NCBI RefSeq assembly: GCF_052065415.1
Contig: NZ_JBQHUB010000030.1
Coordinates: forward strand, 1 to 34,980
Source: Pseudoflavonifractor_A sp022772585
Lineage (GTDB): Bacteria > Bacillota > Clostridia > Oscillospirales > Oscillospiraceae
DNA: 34,980 bases
Direction of reading: 5' to 3'
Shown: in pieces, positions 6,928-15,159 of the stretch
Position numbering within the stretch: position 1 is the first letter of the stretch
How the letters are laid out: every line of letters starts with the position of its first letter
Notes under the pieces: model-generated
Database searches by the model: none
Told to the model about the DNA's origin: nothing
The model's input: only the letters and a program-made list of their open reading frames with translations
Made by a program: the position numbers and the translations under genes

Positions 6928-7527
6928 CTATCTGTCGCCCCGGTCAGGGGCTTTCTTTTTGGGGGCATCCGGTGCCCGCTGCTCCTGGACTTCCCGTTGG
7001 GCCGCTTTCAGTTGTTCGGCAATCGGGCGGGGCCTGCCGCCGCTTTCCCGGCGCAGCTCGGAAATAACCGGGGCAGGCCGGAGCTCATAGTCCGCCGCTT
7101 GCTTTTCTGTCAGCGGTTTGGTGTAGGTCAGATGGCCCCAGGCCAGGAACGCGCCGCCCTCCACCGGGACGCGCTGATCGTAATTGACGATTTCATCCGG
7201 GGCATTGTCGGGCGGTTTAGGGAATGTCCCGATGTCCACCGGGCGCTGGGTGGAATAATACTTGTAAAGGCCGGGGGCCTCGACCTGTACGACCTTGACC
7301 TTGAAAAGCCGCTGGTAGTCCTGCACCCGGTCTGCAAAGTCCTTTTCCATAGCGTTCAGATCGTTGCCATAGTGCCCCCATTCATATTGCCGTTGGCCCT
7401 TTTCGTCATCGTAGCAGGCCCACGTTACATAGGGGGATGGGGCCGTGGGATGATGCCCCAGGGCAAAGCCCCGGCCATTTTCCAGCATAACGGCTTTCAG
7501 AATGGAATAGCCTTGATTTTTGTCCAT
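6928..7527 (-). CDS. Hypothetical ICE protein (199 aa)
   Basis: Start at MDKNQGYSILKAVMLENGRG, ATG 7527, with AAAGGAGGTACA just before; the longer frame runs through a 25-bp palindrome and has no ribosome binding site. The body holds a compact motif VTWACYDDEKGQRQYEWGHYG and a basic, proline-rich tail (PKKKAPDRGDR). Soluble, no signal peptide or membrane segment. No known enzyme motif is recognised. Conserved position between mobC and the Cys-rich gene suggests an ICE-core accessory. Confidence 0.65.
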   Translation of the reverse strand: MDKNQGYSILKAVMLENGRGFALGHHPTAPSPYVTWACYDDEKGQRQYEWGHYGNDLNAMEKDFADRVQDYQRLFKVKVVQVEAPGLYKYYSTQRPVDIGTFPKPPDNAPDEIVNYDQRVPVEGGAFLAWGHLTYTKPLTEKQAADYELRPAPVISELRRESGGRPRPIAEQLKAAQREVQEQRAPDAPKKKAPDRGDR

Positions 7528-7552
7528 TGTACCTCCTTTCCGGGAACGGGCC

Positions 7553-7577
7553 ACTTCTGGACAAAGCGTCCAGAAGT
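7553..7577. repeat. 25-bp dispersed palindrome in 5' leader
   Basis: ACTTCTGGACA, AAG, CGTCCAGAAGT; one mismatch between the arms. It lies about 15 nt upstream of the ribosome binding site of the gene starting at 7527. Further hairpins follow: GGCCGT/ACGGCC (7620-7639) and CCCCGAAA/TTTCGGGG (7654-7688). Confidence 0.85.
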
Positions 7578-7690
7578 CCCGCGCTAAAATGTTGACAGCA
7601 TCCGGGCCAAACAGGGGCAGGCCGTAGAAACATACGGCCCACCCCAAAAGTGGCCCCGAAAAGCCTTGTAATCAGCGGGGTTTCGGGGGC

Positions 7691-8059
7691 CTAATTGTCA
7701 ACGCCCCAGCCCCGCTTTTTCCGCATATATTCCCGCTGTTGGCGGCGGTGGGCTTTCTTTGCACAGGCCGCCGAGCAGTAAGCCTGCCGCCGATCCGGGG
7801 CAACGGGCCCGCCGCAGATAGGGCAAATCTTAAAATCCGGCCTGGGCCCCTCGGTCAAGAGGGCGGCCTCCAGCGCCGGATCGAGGGGCAGCACCGCCTC
7901 CCGAAAGTAGCGGCACAGCGCCCCCGTCCAGCATTTCCCCAGCATATAGCACTCACCGTCCAGGGGCAGGCAGCCGCACTCCCGGTCATAGTTGGCGCAC
8001 CATTTTGTTACCAGGGCGCGGATTGCCCGTTTTTCCTCGCGTGTCAGTTCACGGGCCAA
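7691..8059 (-). CDS. Cysteine-rich VLP domain protein
   Basis: About 122 residues, starting xARELTREEKRAIRALVTKWCANYD. Two parts: a Cys-rich region with CANYDRECGCLPLDGECYMLG, CRYFREAVLPLDPALEAAL (the VLP signature), and a C-terminal zinc ribbon CPICGGPVAPDRRQAYCSAACAKKAHRRQQREYMRKKRG. I chose the TTG at 8059 because GGAGG lies 7 nt upstream; the longer frame lacks one. It probably binds zinc and nucleic acid; its role in transfer is unknown. Confidence 0.75.
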   Translation of the reverse strand: MARELTREEKRAIRALVTKWCANYDRECGCLPLDGECYMLGKCWTGALCRYFREAVLPLDPALEAALLTEGPRPDFKICPICGGPVAPDRRQAYCSAACAKKAHRRQQREYMRKKRGWGVDN

Positions 8060-8063
8060 GCTG

Positions 8064-8240
8064 TCACCTCCCGCCAGCCGGGGCCCGCATAAGCTCTCGG
8101 TAGCAGGACACGCAGCCAATCCCGCGCCAGTAGGGACACCCGGAACACCGGGAGCCCCTGGGCGGCTTTGCCGGGGCCGGAGCCTGGGAACGGGGCTTCT
8201 GCTGCATCATCTTTTCATAGGGGCTGTTGGTAAACCTCAT
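8064..8240 (-). CDS. Small Cys-rich hypothetical protein (58 aa)
   Basis: A gene shorter than usual cut-offs. ATG at 8240 overlaps the stop of the DUF4366 gene (ATGA), and its TGA at 8064 lies 5 nt before the next start, with that gene's ribosome binding site inside its last codons. The product begins MRFTNSPYEKMMQQKPRSQ, has a proline/alanine-rich linker, and then CSGCPYWRGIGCVSCYREL, four cysteines spaced like a small metal-binding module. The tight overlaps on both sides argue that it is translated. Function unknown. Confidence 0.65.
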   Translation of the reverse strand: MRFTNSPYEKMMQQKPRSQAPAPAKPPRGSRCSGCPYWRGIGCVSCYRELMRAPAGGR

Positions 8241-9004
8241 TTGTCCGCCTCCTCTCCGTCATCGTCCTCCTCGTCCCAGGGCGGGCCGTCATCGTCCTCG
8301 TAGCCGTCCGGCTCGTCATAGTCCGTGAGCTCGTCGCCGTAGTCCTCCTGGGGTGCGGCGGCTTTTTGCTGTTTGGGGCGCAGCACCTTGAAATAGAACG
8401 CCGCTCCGCCGCCCACCAGGGCCACGGCCAGCACCGCCAGGAGCATACCCGTATTGCCGCCCGTTTCCGGCTCGGCCTCCTCCGGGGCGGGCTCCTCGGT
8501 TTCCGTGGGCTCCGGCTCAACGCCCACGCACTTGCTCATATTGACAGAACAAACGGCACAATCCGTATTGACGGCCCCCGCCTCGCATTTTTCAGAGCAG
8601 GAGCACACCGCCTGTTCCACGCCAGCGGCCTCCGCCACAGCAAGCAGATCAGCCTCATCCACAACGCTGAAAAAGTAGGTTTCGTACTGTTCGCCCTCTT
8701 CGTCCACGGGCTTGTCATAGTCAATGACGATATAGAACGTGTTGCCGCCGCTGGTTTGGACGGTAATAAACTGCTTGTTGGTGTGCTCGTCATAGAGCAG
8801 ATCGCGGGTCACAAGGTTGCCCTCTTCGGAAAAGCCCTCGCCGGGCTCAATGGTGGGCTCCGGGGCGGGAGTTTCCTCCGTCATGGTGGGATCGCCGTAG
8901 TCCGCGCCCTCGCCGCCGTCCGCGTAGGCATACGCCGGGACACTAAAGCCGCATAAAAGAACGACGGCGCAGAGCGCCGCCGCCATCACCCGAAAGCGTT
9001 TCAT
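8237..9004 (-). CDS. DUF4366 protein, secreted/membrane-anchored
   Basis: About 255 residues. Signal peptide MKRFRVMAAALCAVVLLCGFSVPAYA, then an extracellular region with TNKQFITVQTSGGNTFYIVIDYDKP and YFFSVVDEADLL (the DUF4366 core), a Cys cluster (CSCSEKCEAG, CAVC), a Glu/Pro-rich linker, one transmembrane helix (MLLAVLAVALVGGGAAFYF), and an acidic C-terminal tail. It sits beside DUF4315 as in other Tn1549-like ICEs and is a likely cell-envelope component of the transfer machine. A TTG at 9010, overlapping the upstream stop, is an alternative start; I prefer the ATG at 9004 (10 nt from GGAGG). Confidence 0.85.
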   Translation of the reverse strand: MKRFRVMAAALCAVVLLCGFSVPAYAYADGGEGADYGDPTMTEETPAPEPTIEPGEGFSEEGNLVTRDLLYDEHTNKQFITVQTSGGNTFYIVIDYDKPVDEEGEQYETYFFSVVDEADLLAVAEAAGVEQAVCSCSEKCEAGAVNTDCAVCSVNMSKCVGVEPEPTETEEPAPEEAEPETGGNTGMLLAVLAVALVGGGAAFYFKVLRPKQQKAAAPQEDYGDELTDYDEPDGYEDDDGPPWDEEDDDGEEADK

Positions 9005-9006
9005 CT

Positions 9007-9369
9007 TCAATTTTCCTCCTTTCCCGTCGTCGGCCCAAACTCCGCTTGAGCTCCTTCGGCGGCATCGCCGCCGAAATCCGCCCGCTCCGTTGCGCCGCCT
9101 CTCCCCACAAAGTCATCCGACTTTGCGGGGGCCCCGTGTGCGGACTTCTGGACACTTTGTCCAGAGGTGCCGCCGTCCCGGAGCCGCTGGAGCACCAGGG
9201 GCAGTTCATCCAGGGAAACGCTCATGCCCCGCACGATGTCCACGATCTCCTCGTTTTCCGCCTCCCGGTGCTTTTGCTCCAGCTCTTTCAGCCGGGCCTG
9301 CTGTTCGCTGATTTTGGCCTTGACCTTATCAATCTCGGCCTGGATTTTTTGGCTCTTGCTTGCCGCCAT
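9007..9369 (-). CDS. DUF4315 coiled-coil protein with repeat-encoded C-terminus
   Basis: A 120-residue protein. Residues about 1-65 form the DUF4315 coiled coil (KIQAEIDKVKAKISEQQAR, EIVDIVRGMSVSLDELPLVL). From residue 67 the sequence GTSGQSVQKS is the translation of a 25-bp palindrome, and the remaining 40 residues are translated from a dispersed composite repeat (9027-9129). So the family's normal domain appears to have been lengthened by repeat DNA. The ATG at 9369 follows AGGAGG. It overlaps DUF4366 by a few bases and probably acts with it. Confidence 0.85.
   Translation of the reverse strand: MAASKSQKIQAEIDKVKAKISEQQARLKELEQKHREAENEEIVDIVRGMSVSLDELPLVLQRLRDGGTSGQSVQKSAHGAPAKSDDFVGRGGATERADFGGDAAEGAQAEFGPTTGKEEN
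9027..9129. repeat. Composite scaffold repeat, copy A (coding)
   Basis: Starts TCGTCGGCCCAAACTCCGC and ends with GACTTTGCGGG. It shares its left block, the block GCTCCGTTGCGCC and the block CCCACAAARTC...TTTGCGGG with 29106-29206. The centre slot here holds the hairpin TTCGGCGG/CCGCCGAA, where copy B holds a 25-bp palindrome. Confidence 0.8.
9144..9168. repeat. 25-bp dispersed palindrome inside DUF4315 gene
   Basis: Plus strand ACTTCTGGACA, CTT, TGTCCAGAGGT; read on the minus strand as GTSGQSVQKS. Confidence 0.85.
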
Positions 9370-9383
9370 AGAGTACCTCCTTG

Positions 9384-11093
9384 TCAGGGTAAACGCCCGT
9401 AGGCGTAGAAATGAGATTGCCAGTAGCTTGTATTCAGGTTTGCATATTGGATGGGATCGCCACAATGGATCATCATCCCGTCCCCCACATAGATGCCACA
9501 ATGGGACACGCCCGCCGTGTCATAGGTGCCGACAAAGAACACCAGATCGCCGGGTTTCGGGTTACTGGTAGGGGTGCAGATGTTATAGAGCCCCTGGGCT
9601 CCCAAGCGGCCCACATTCCAGCCGGAGTGATTGATCACCCAGGACACAAATCCGGAGCAGTCAAAGGATGTGGCCGGAGAGCTGCCGCCCCACACATAGG
9701 GATAGCCCAGATATTTCTCCGCTTCGCCCAAAATGGCCGCAAAGGTTTCATCGTCCAGATATTCCTCCGGCACGTCATAGTCAGTGGGCGGGTTTGTGAT
9801 GTATTTCCCCACATAGGCTGACTCCGGGAACAGATCGGGCCTGTTCCCCAGGGTGGACATATAGAGGGAGTAACGGGCCATCTGTTCCTCGCCCATCATT
9901 TCCAGGGGCAGATGGGAAAGGTTTTTGTTTTCCAGCGTGACATAGCAGATGTACCAGGAGTAGGGATCGCCGTCGCTGTCATACCGGGTTTCCCGCACCA
10001 CGCGCTCCGTCAGGATATACTGGCGGTCAAAGAGGTTTTCCAGGGTGCCCTGCACCTCGTCCGCCGTCCATTCCCCCTCATGGAGCACACAGAGGATAGA
10101 GATCAGCACATAGGGATCGTGCTCGATCTTGTCCAGGTCAAAATGGTATTCGTCATAGCTGTGGGTGACGGTATAGGTGTCCAGGTAGTTTTGCAGTTCT
10201 GCTTCCATACCGGAATAGGCCGCCTCCGCCGCCAGGATCTCCCCGTCCTCCGATGGGTAGGTGGTAGCGCCCACGGCCCCCGCGCCGGAATTTCCCAGCA
10301 TCACCAGGGAAGAAGAACAGGACTGCATCATAAAGAGCAGGAGCACACAGGCCAGGGCCAGCAGCACCCCCACGGGATGCCGCTTCACAAAGCCCGCGAT
10401 CTTTGCCCCGGCCTTTTCCGTGGCGGCGGCGGTCTTTTTGGCCGCGCTTGCCGCGCCCGTCTTTGCCGCCTCCCGCGCCCGCTTTTGATACTGCTTTTTC
10501 AAGCGGTGCTTGCGCCACATCCGGGAAACAGGGTTGCCGGACATTTCCGGGTGCTCCTGGGCGGCCATGCGGAAATGATAGTCCGCCGTGGCCTTGACAT
10601 ATTTGGACTCGGCCCGCTGGACAGCCTTTGCCGGGTGCTGCCGGATTTTCTTTTGCACAAACCGCTTGCCATGCCGCAGGCCGGACTCGCCCACTAGCTC
10701 GGAGCGGTGGGCCCCCTCGATCCCCACGTTTTCCTGTTCATTCTCATAAATCTTGCCATGCACAAAACCGTGGGCGGCCCCGCCAGCGGCCCGGCCTATC
10801 CGCCGCACCGGGCCGGGCTTTTTGGGCGGCTTCTGTTTTGCCAGCTTATCCTTTGCCCGTTCCAGCTTTTCCCCGCGCTCCTCCATGCGGAGCTTGGACG
10901 CGGCGGCCTGCTCCTGTTTGCTTTTCTGCCGGAACTTTGACTTGTGGACACTTTGTCCAGAAGTGCCGTTGTCCGCAGCCCCGGCACCCCCTGGGGAGCC
11001 GCCCCCAGCGGCCCCGCCAGGATCGGCGGCGCTCTCCCAGGAGCCGGGGCGCTCCCTGGGCTCCTGTTTGGGCTTATTCGGTTTTCGCTTCAT
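9384..11093 (-). CDS. CD1108-like NlpC/P60 cell-wall hydrolase of the transfer system
   Basis: A 569-residue membrane-anchored hydrolase. An Arg/Lys-rich cytoplasmic N-terminus of about 245 residues, one transmembrane helix (VGVLLALACVLLLFMMQSC), an extracellular linker domain, and a C-terminal NlpC/P60 peptidase with Cys in FDCSGFVSW (about residue 478) and His in VSHCGIYVG (about 530). Such enzymes open peptidoglycan for the conjugation channel. Near the N-terminus GTSGQSVHKS is the translation of a 25-bp palindrome, at the end of a low-complexity Gly/Ala stretch. The ATG at 11093 has GGAGG 9 nt upstream and overlaps the end of virB4 by 20 nt. Confidence 0.92.
   Translation of the reverse strand: MKRKPNKPKQEPRERPGSWESAADPGGAAGGGSPGGAGAADNGTSGQSVHKSKFRQKSKQEQAAASKLRMEERGEKLERAKDKLAKQKPPKKPGPVRRIGRAAGGAAHGFVHGKIYENEQENVGIEGAHRSELVGESGLRHGKRFVQKKIRQHPAKAVQRAESKYVKATADYHFRMAAQEHPEMSGNPVSRMWRKHRLKKQYQKRAREAAKTGAASAAKKTAAATEKAGAKIAGFVKRHPVGVLLALACVLLLFMMQSCSSSLVMLGNSGAGAVGATTYPSEDGEILAAEAAYSGMEAELQNYLDTYTVTHSYDEYHFDLDKIEHDPYVLISILCVLHEGEWTADEVQGTLENLFDRQYILTERVVRETRYDSDGDPYSWYICYVTLENKNLSHLPLEMMGEEQMARYSLYMSTLGNRPDLFPESAYVGKYITNPPTDYDVPEEYLDDETFAAILGEAEKYLGYPYVWGGSSPATSFDCSGFVSWVINHSGWNVGRLGAQGLYNICTPTSNPKPGDLVFFVGTYDTAGVSHCGIYVGDGMMIHCGDPIQYANLNTSYWQSHFYAYGRLP
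10940..10964. repeat. 25-bp dispersed palindrome inside NlpC/P60 gene
   Basis: Plus strand ACTTGTGGACA, CTT, TGTCCAGAAGT; translated GTSGQSVHKS on the minus strand, the same frame as in the DUF4315 gene. Confidence 0.85.
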
Positions 11094-13437
11094 TCTTCAA
11101 ATCCTCCGGACGGGTAGTCAGCAGGTTATAGATTTCTCCACGGGGGAACCGATCCACAAAGGGGATCGTCACATCCCCATAGAACAGCAGGCCCTCGCCG
11201 GAATTGCTGTGGGTGATGTAGGAGAGCTGGTGCTCCGAAATGCCGAGCTGCTTTGCCAGAATTGCCCGGTCACTTTGGGCCTGGGACAACAGGATCATAA
11301 AATCCGTGTTGTCCAGAATGGCCTCAATCTCCCGGCTGGCCAAAAGGTCTTTGACATTCTGCGTCAGGGCCGAGGGGACACAGCCTTTCTTTCTCAGCAT
11401 CTTCCACACGGCCACAAAGTAGCTGGCGGTGAGCGCGTCCCGGAGCAGGATATGGAACTCGTCAAAATAGCACCAGGTAGAAACGCCGCTGTGAAAATTC
11501 ACATTGACCGCCGAAGTTACAAAGTCGTTGGTAACGTGCATGGCGATCTTGCGGAGGTTTTCTCCCAGCCCTTTGAGAACGATGCACACGATATGGGACG
11601 TGAGCTTTACGTTGGTCTGGTGGTTGAACAGGTTAAGGGAGCCGGTGCAATAGAGCTCCAGGGCGGTTGCCACACGGCGGGCCTCCGGCTCCGGCTGCTT
11701 CAAAAGCTCCTCGTACAAGTCCTGGAGCAAGGGCGGCTTGCCGTCCCCGATCCCCAGGGCCATGTCCCGGTAGATCAGCCGCACACAGCGGTCAATCACC
11801 GTCTTTTCGATGGGCTGCAAGCCGTCCTTGCCGCCCACCACCAGCTCACACAGGGACAACAAAAAATCCGCTTTCATGGAAAGCGGGCTTTCGTCATCGT
11901 CCAGGTCAAGCTGGATGTCCATAGGGTTGATATGGCTGGGAGAGCCGGGGGCGATCTCCACCACCTGGCCGCCCAGCCGCCGCACCAGCGGGGCATATTC
12001 GCCCATTGGATCGACAATGATAATGCGATCCTTTGGGATAGTGAGAAACACATTGATGATCTCACGCTTTGCGGCAAAGCTCTTGCCGGAGCCCGTGGAG
12101 CCAAGATACAGGCCGTTGGCCGATTTCAGCTTTTTACGGTCAGCCATGATGACGTTATGGGAAAGGGCGTTCATGCCGTAGTAGAGGGACGGCCCAGCCA
12201 TGCGGAGCTCCCTGGTCATAAAGGGAATGAAAATCGCCGTGGAGCTGGTTGTCATGCCCCGCTGGATTTCCACCTCGTTATAGCCCAGGGCCAGCGAGGA
12301 CACAAACGCCTGCTCCTGCTGCCAGTCCAGCCGCTTTAAGGCACAGTTATATTTCTGCGCGATGCCGCCTACGGTAAACACATCGTTTTCCAGCCGCTGC
12401 CGGGTGGGGGCGATATTGATGACCGTGAACGTGAGCAGGAACATCCGCTCGTTGCGGGACTGGAGATCGGCCAGGAGCTCCGCCGCGTCCTTGCTGAATG
12501 TAATGAGGTCAGGCGGGAGAATGTCGGGATCGTACCCGGCCCGCACCGCCTTGCGCTGTTCCTCCACTTTCATTTTGCCGATGTCGGAGAGCTTTCCCTT
12601 GATGGTCTTAATGGCTTTGAGCTGATCCACCGTCTGAATGTGCATGGTAACGGTCATTTCCGCATCCAGCTCCAGAATTTCCGCCAGTAGCTTGTCAGAG
12701 AGCTCGGACGCCAAAATCTGCAAGTAGGACGCAGCGCCCCAATACTGGCCCACCCGGAACGTCCGGGATTGCCGGAAGTCGAAGCTGTCCGGGGCGATAA
12801 AGTCCTTTGTCCCCATGCCCGTCCGGGGAATGTCCTGCCAGGAGAAGCGGAACGGCTCCCGGCTGCCGGGATGCATCTGACTGTGAAGCAGCGCCAGCCG
12901 TTCCTGCCCGTCCATCGGAGCAGAGGGAACGCCCAGCCGTTTCAGATTGCCTGTCACATCGGCCTCCACCCGTTCCAGGCGGGGCCGGGCCTCCGCGATC
13001 CCCTCGGCAGGCAGCCCAAACGTGATATATTTAGACCGCTCGATGCCGTTGTTGCTTTTGGCAATCTGATTTTTCAGCATACTGGTGAACTCGGCCCGGA
13101 TGCTGTCAAAGTCATCCTGTGCCGGGGGGATATTGACTTTGTACTTGCTCCTGGAACGGGAGCGGCGGTTGATAAAGGAGAGCTGGAACGGCAGGGAGCT
13201 GTCAAAGTAATTGAGAAACGAGCTCCACCCGCTGAAAATCGCCGTCTGATCCTCGGTAGAAGCCACGGAATAATTGATGTCCTCATATTCCACGGTTTTC
13301 GTGTAGAGCCCACCAGGGAGCTGGCACACCCCGTCCGGGTGCATCACCAGATAAGGGATCGTCTGCTGGGCAGACAACGCAGCTTTCCGGTTAGCGGCCT
13401 TTCCGGGGCCGCGCTTTGGGCTGTTTGCTTTTTGCAA
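11074..13437 (-). CDS. virB4: VirB4-like conjugation ATPase
   Basis: A 787-residue ATPase that energises assembly of the transfer channel on the cytoplasmic face. The N-terminal half is the VirB4/TraE scaffold; Walker A GSTGSGKS lies at about residues 445-452, followed by RIIIVDPMGEYAPLVRRLGG, and Walker B-like WCYFDEFHILL further on. The C-terminus carries the arginine-finger region around QNVKDLLASREIEAIL. I chose TTG at 13437 because GGAGG is 6 nt upstream; an ATG two codons earlier abuts the ribosome binding site directly. It overlaps the PrgI gene by about 47 nt. Confidence 0.93.
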   Translation of the reverse strand: MQKANSPKRGPGKAANRKAALSAQQTIPYLVMHPDGVCQLPGGLYTKTVEYEDINYSVASTEDQTAIFSGWSSFLNYFDSSLPFQLSFINRRSRSRSKYKVNIPPAQDDFDSIRAEFTSMLKNQIAKSNNGIERSKYITFGLPAEGIAEARPRLERVEADVTGNLKRLGVPSAPMDGQERLALLHSQMHPGSREPFRFSWQDIPRTGMGTKDFIAPDSFDFRQSRTFRVGQYWGAASYLQILASELSDKLLAEILELDAEMTVTMHIQTVDQLKAIKTIKGKLSDIGKMKVEEQRKAVRAGYDPDILPPDLITFSKDAAELLADLQSRNERMFLLTFTVINIAPTRQRLENDVFTVGGIAQKYNCALKRLDWQQEQAFVSSLALGYNEVEIQRGMTTSSTAIFIPFMTRELRMAGPSLYYGMNALSHNVIMADRKKLKSANGLYLGSTGSGKSFAAKREIINVFLTIPKDRIIIVDPMGEYAPLVRRLGGQVVEIAPGSPSHINPMDIQLDLDDDESPLSMKADFLLSLCELVVGGKDGLQPIEKTVIDRCVRLIYRDMALGIGDGKPPLLQDLYEELLKQPEPEARRVATALELYCTGSLNLFNHQTNVKLTSHIVCIVLKGLGENLRKIAMHVTNDFVTSAVNVNFHSGVSTWCYFDEFHILLRDALTASYFVAVWKMLRKKGCVPSALTQNVKDLLASREIEAILDNTDFMILLSQAQSDRAILAKQLGISEHQLSYITHSNSGEGLLFYGDVTIPFVDRFPRGEIYNLLTTRPEDLKNEAKTE

Positions 13438-13786
13438 TCGCATCCTCCTTTCTCACAGCGCCCCGCTGGGTAAACGGGGCATAGATATTTTCCGTCTGGT
13501 AGGGCCGCACCCCAGGCCGCAGGAAACGGGCCCGCAGGATGTTCCGCACCACCTTTTCAAAGGGGAGCCCGTCTTTTTCGTACATCGCCAGCAGGAACGC
13601 CGGGAGCGCCACCGCCATCATCAGGAACATGGCTGCCGTGTTGCCGATGGCGCTCCGGGCCAGCAGATAGGACGGGATGCCCACCGCCGCCGCGATCCCG
13701 AAACACACAAGCTGGCGTTTCGTCAGGTTAAAGGCCAGTTTGGTCTTGATTTTGGATAAGTCGTTGGGAACATTCACATAGGGCAT
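13391..13786 (-). CDS. PrgI family membrane protein
   Basis: A 131-residue protein starting MPYVNVPNDLSKIKTKLAFNLTKRQLVCFG, the typical PrgI opening, followed by two adjacent membrane segments (CFGIAAAVGIPSYLLA and AMFLMMAVALPAFLLAMY) and a basic tail. PrgI proteins are the VirB3-like partner of VirB4 in Gram-positive conjugation systems. GGAGG lies 7 nt before the ATG, right after the stop of the MT-A70 methyltransferase gene. It overlaps virB4. Confidence 0.9.
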   Translation of the reverse strand: MPYVNVPNDLSKIKTKLAFNLTKRQLVCFGIAAAVGIPSYLLARSAIGNTAAMFLMMAVALPAFLLAMYEKDGLPFEKVVRNILRARFLRPGVRPYQTENIYAPFTQRGAVRKEDAIAKSKQPKARPRKGR

Positions 13787-13789
13787 GGA

Positions 13790-14362
13790 TCAACCTCCTT
13801 TCGCGCCCACCTCTGGACACTTTGTCCCGAAGTCCGGGACGGTGCTTTCCACCTCGTTCCCCCACACATCCCAGCCGGGCGGGGACTGCCGGGCAAACAG
13901 CTCCACCCTGGGCACGTCGCCCATGAGGGCCACGATCTTATCACGGGCCTCGTCCGGCTTTCGGCTGTGCTCCTGGATCGGGGCAATAATGAATTGATGG
14001 ACGTTTGCCGCCTGCCGTTTCGGGTGTCCCCGTGTTGCCAGCAGGCAAACCTCCGCGTTGCCCCTCGTCCAAAAGCCCAGGCCATAAAACCAGCTCTCGG
14101 ACTTTCGGTTTTTCTTCAGCCAGACGAAAGCCACAGACTTATATTGAAAGCCCCATGCCTTGATCAGCCGCAGGGCCTCCGGGAGCTGCGGGAACGTAGC
14201 CCACAAAAAAAGCACGCTGTCCGGGGCCGCCAGATCAGCCACCGGGAGCGCGCATATCTCGTCAATCCCCATTGTGGGGTAATGCTTCTCCGCCGCACCC
14301 TGCAAGCCCTTTTGCGTGTAGCGCCAGGGGGGATCGGCATAGATCACAGAATACTGTCCGAT
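13790..14362 (-). CDS. MT-A70 family DNA adenine methyltransferase
   Basis: About 190 residues beginning xGQYSVIYADPPWRYTQKG. The DPPW motif (residues 10-13) and later VLFLWATFPQLPEALRLIKAWGF, FWTRGNAEVCLLATRG and the C-terminal GWDVWGNEV block define the MT-A70 family of SAM-dependent N6-adenine methyltransferases. Start: GGAG is 7 nt before an in-frame ATC (14362-14360); the nearest standard start, GTG at 14347, is 22 nt from it. The last residues, DFGTKCPEV, come from a 25-bp palindrome. It follows another methyltransferase gene by 2 nt. Likely role: modifying element DNA to evade restriction. Confidence 0.85.
   Translation of the reverse strand: MGQYSVIYADPPWRYTQKGLQGAAEKHYPTMGIDEICALPVADLAAPDSVLFLWATFPQLPEALRLIKAWGFQYKSVAFVWLKKNRKSESWFYGLGFWTRGNAEVCLLATRGHPKRQAANVHQFIIAPIQEHSRKPDEARDKIVALMGDVPRVELFARQSPPGWDVWGNEVESTVPDFGTKCPEVGAKGG
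13809..13833. repeat. 25-bp dispersed palindrome at 3' end of MT-A70 gene
   Basis: ACCTCTGGACA, CTT, TGTCCCGAAGT: a hybrid with a TGGACA arm and a GTCCCGA arm. Translated DFGTKCPEV, a different frame from the copies reading GTSGQSV. It also lies about 10 nt upstream of the PrgI ribosome binding site. Confidence 0.8.
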
Positions 14363-14364
14363 AG

Positions 14365-15159
14365 TTACACTCCTTTCTCCCCGGCCTCCAACGCTGACCG
14401 CGCCAGACGGATGCGCTCTGTGGCGGCGGCGTAGTAGGCGGGGACGGTTTCAAAACAGATGAAGCGGCGGCCCGTATTGAGGGCGGCAACCGCTGTTGTG
14501 GCAGAGCCCGCGCAGATGTCCGCCACCACCTCGCCGGGCCGGGTGTAGGTTTTGATGAAATACTCGCACAGGGCCACCGGCTTCTGCGTGGGGTGGACGG
14601 TGCGCTGGACGGCTGGAAAGGTCAGCACGTTTCCGGGAAAGCGCAGGCCGTCCTCCGATCCGCTGCCGGAACGGGTAAATTTTCCGTAGTTGGTGCTGTT
14701 CCCGTTATTGCCCGCAATTTTCTTGTAGGGCTTGCCCTGCTCAAACTGCGGATTGTAAAGCGGGAGCTTCTGATAGAACACCAAAATATTCTCCGTCTTT
14801 TTCAACGGAGCGCGGCGGGCGTTGAGAAAGCCTGTGCAGCGGCTTTTGTACCATACCCACTCATAGCGGAGCATGGACAGGTTGGATGCCCCCAGCACCT
14901 TGTCATAGGGGCATTGTGCAAAGAACAATACAGCGCCGTCCGGCTTGACCGCCCACTTGACCGCCTCCCACAGCTCCGGGAGCGGCAGGGGCACATCCCA
15001 AAAGTTCCGGGTGGTGCCATAGGGCGGATCGGTCAAGAGCATATCCACCGAATGACGGGGCAGGGAGCGCAGGCCCTCGATGCCATCCATAAGGAACAGG
15101 CCCTCCGGGAGCTCCGGGGACTTCTGGATACTTTGTCCAGAGGTGCCCTTATCGGTCAT
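14365..15159 (-). CDS. DNA methyltransferase, DPPY type
   Basis: A 264-residue SAM-dependent methyltransferase. The catalytic DPPY (residues about 44-47) comes before the SAM-binding DICAGSATT block near the C-terminus, the beta-class order seen in N6-adenine/N4-cytosine enzymes; HPTQKPVALCEYFIKTY is also characteristic. Start ATG at 15159, 6 nt after GGAGG and overlapping the previous gene by 11 nt. Residues 5-14, GTSGQSIQKS, are the translation of a 25-bp palindrome placed directly after the start, before the conserved LPEGLFLMDGIEGL. No restriction endonuclease is nearby, so it is probably a solitary protective enzyme. Confidence 0.9.
   Translation of the reverse strand: MTDKGTSGQSIQKSPELPEGLFLMDGIEGLRSLPRHSVDMLLTDPPYGTTRNFWDVPLPLPELWEAVKWAVKPDGAVLFFAQCPYDKVLGASNLSMLRYEWVWYKSRCTGFLNARRAPLKKTENILVFYQKLPLYNPQFEQGKPYKKIAGNNGNSTNYGKFTRSGSGSEDGLRFPGNVLTFPAVQRTVHPTQKPVALCEYFIKTYTRPGEVVADICAGSATTAVAALNTGRRFICFETVPAYYAAATERIRLARSALEAGEKGV
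15120..15144. repeat. 25-bp dispersed palindrome at 5' end of methyltransferase gene
   Basis: ACTTCTGGATA, CTT, TGTCCAGAGGT; one base changed in the core. Translated GTSGQSIQKS. Confidence 0.85.

Noticed and set aside
10753..12339. Plus-strand frame of 528 codons
   Set aside because: Antisense to virB4 and the NlpC/P60 gene, which carry clear motifs. Shadow of GC-rich genes.
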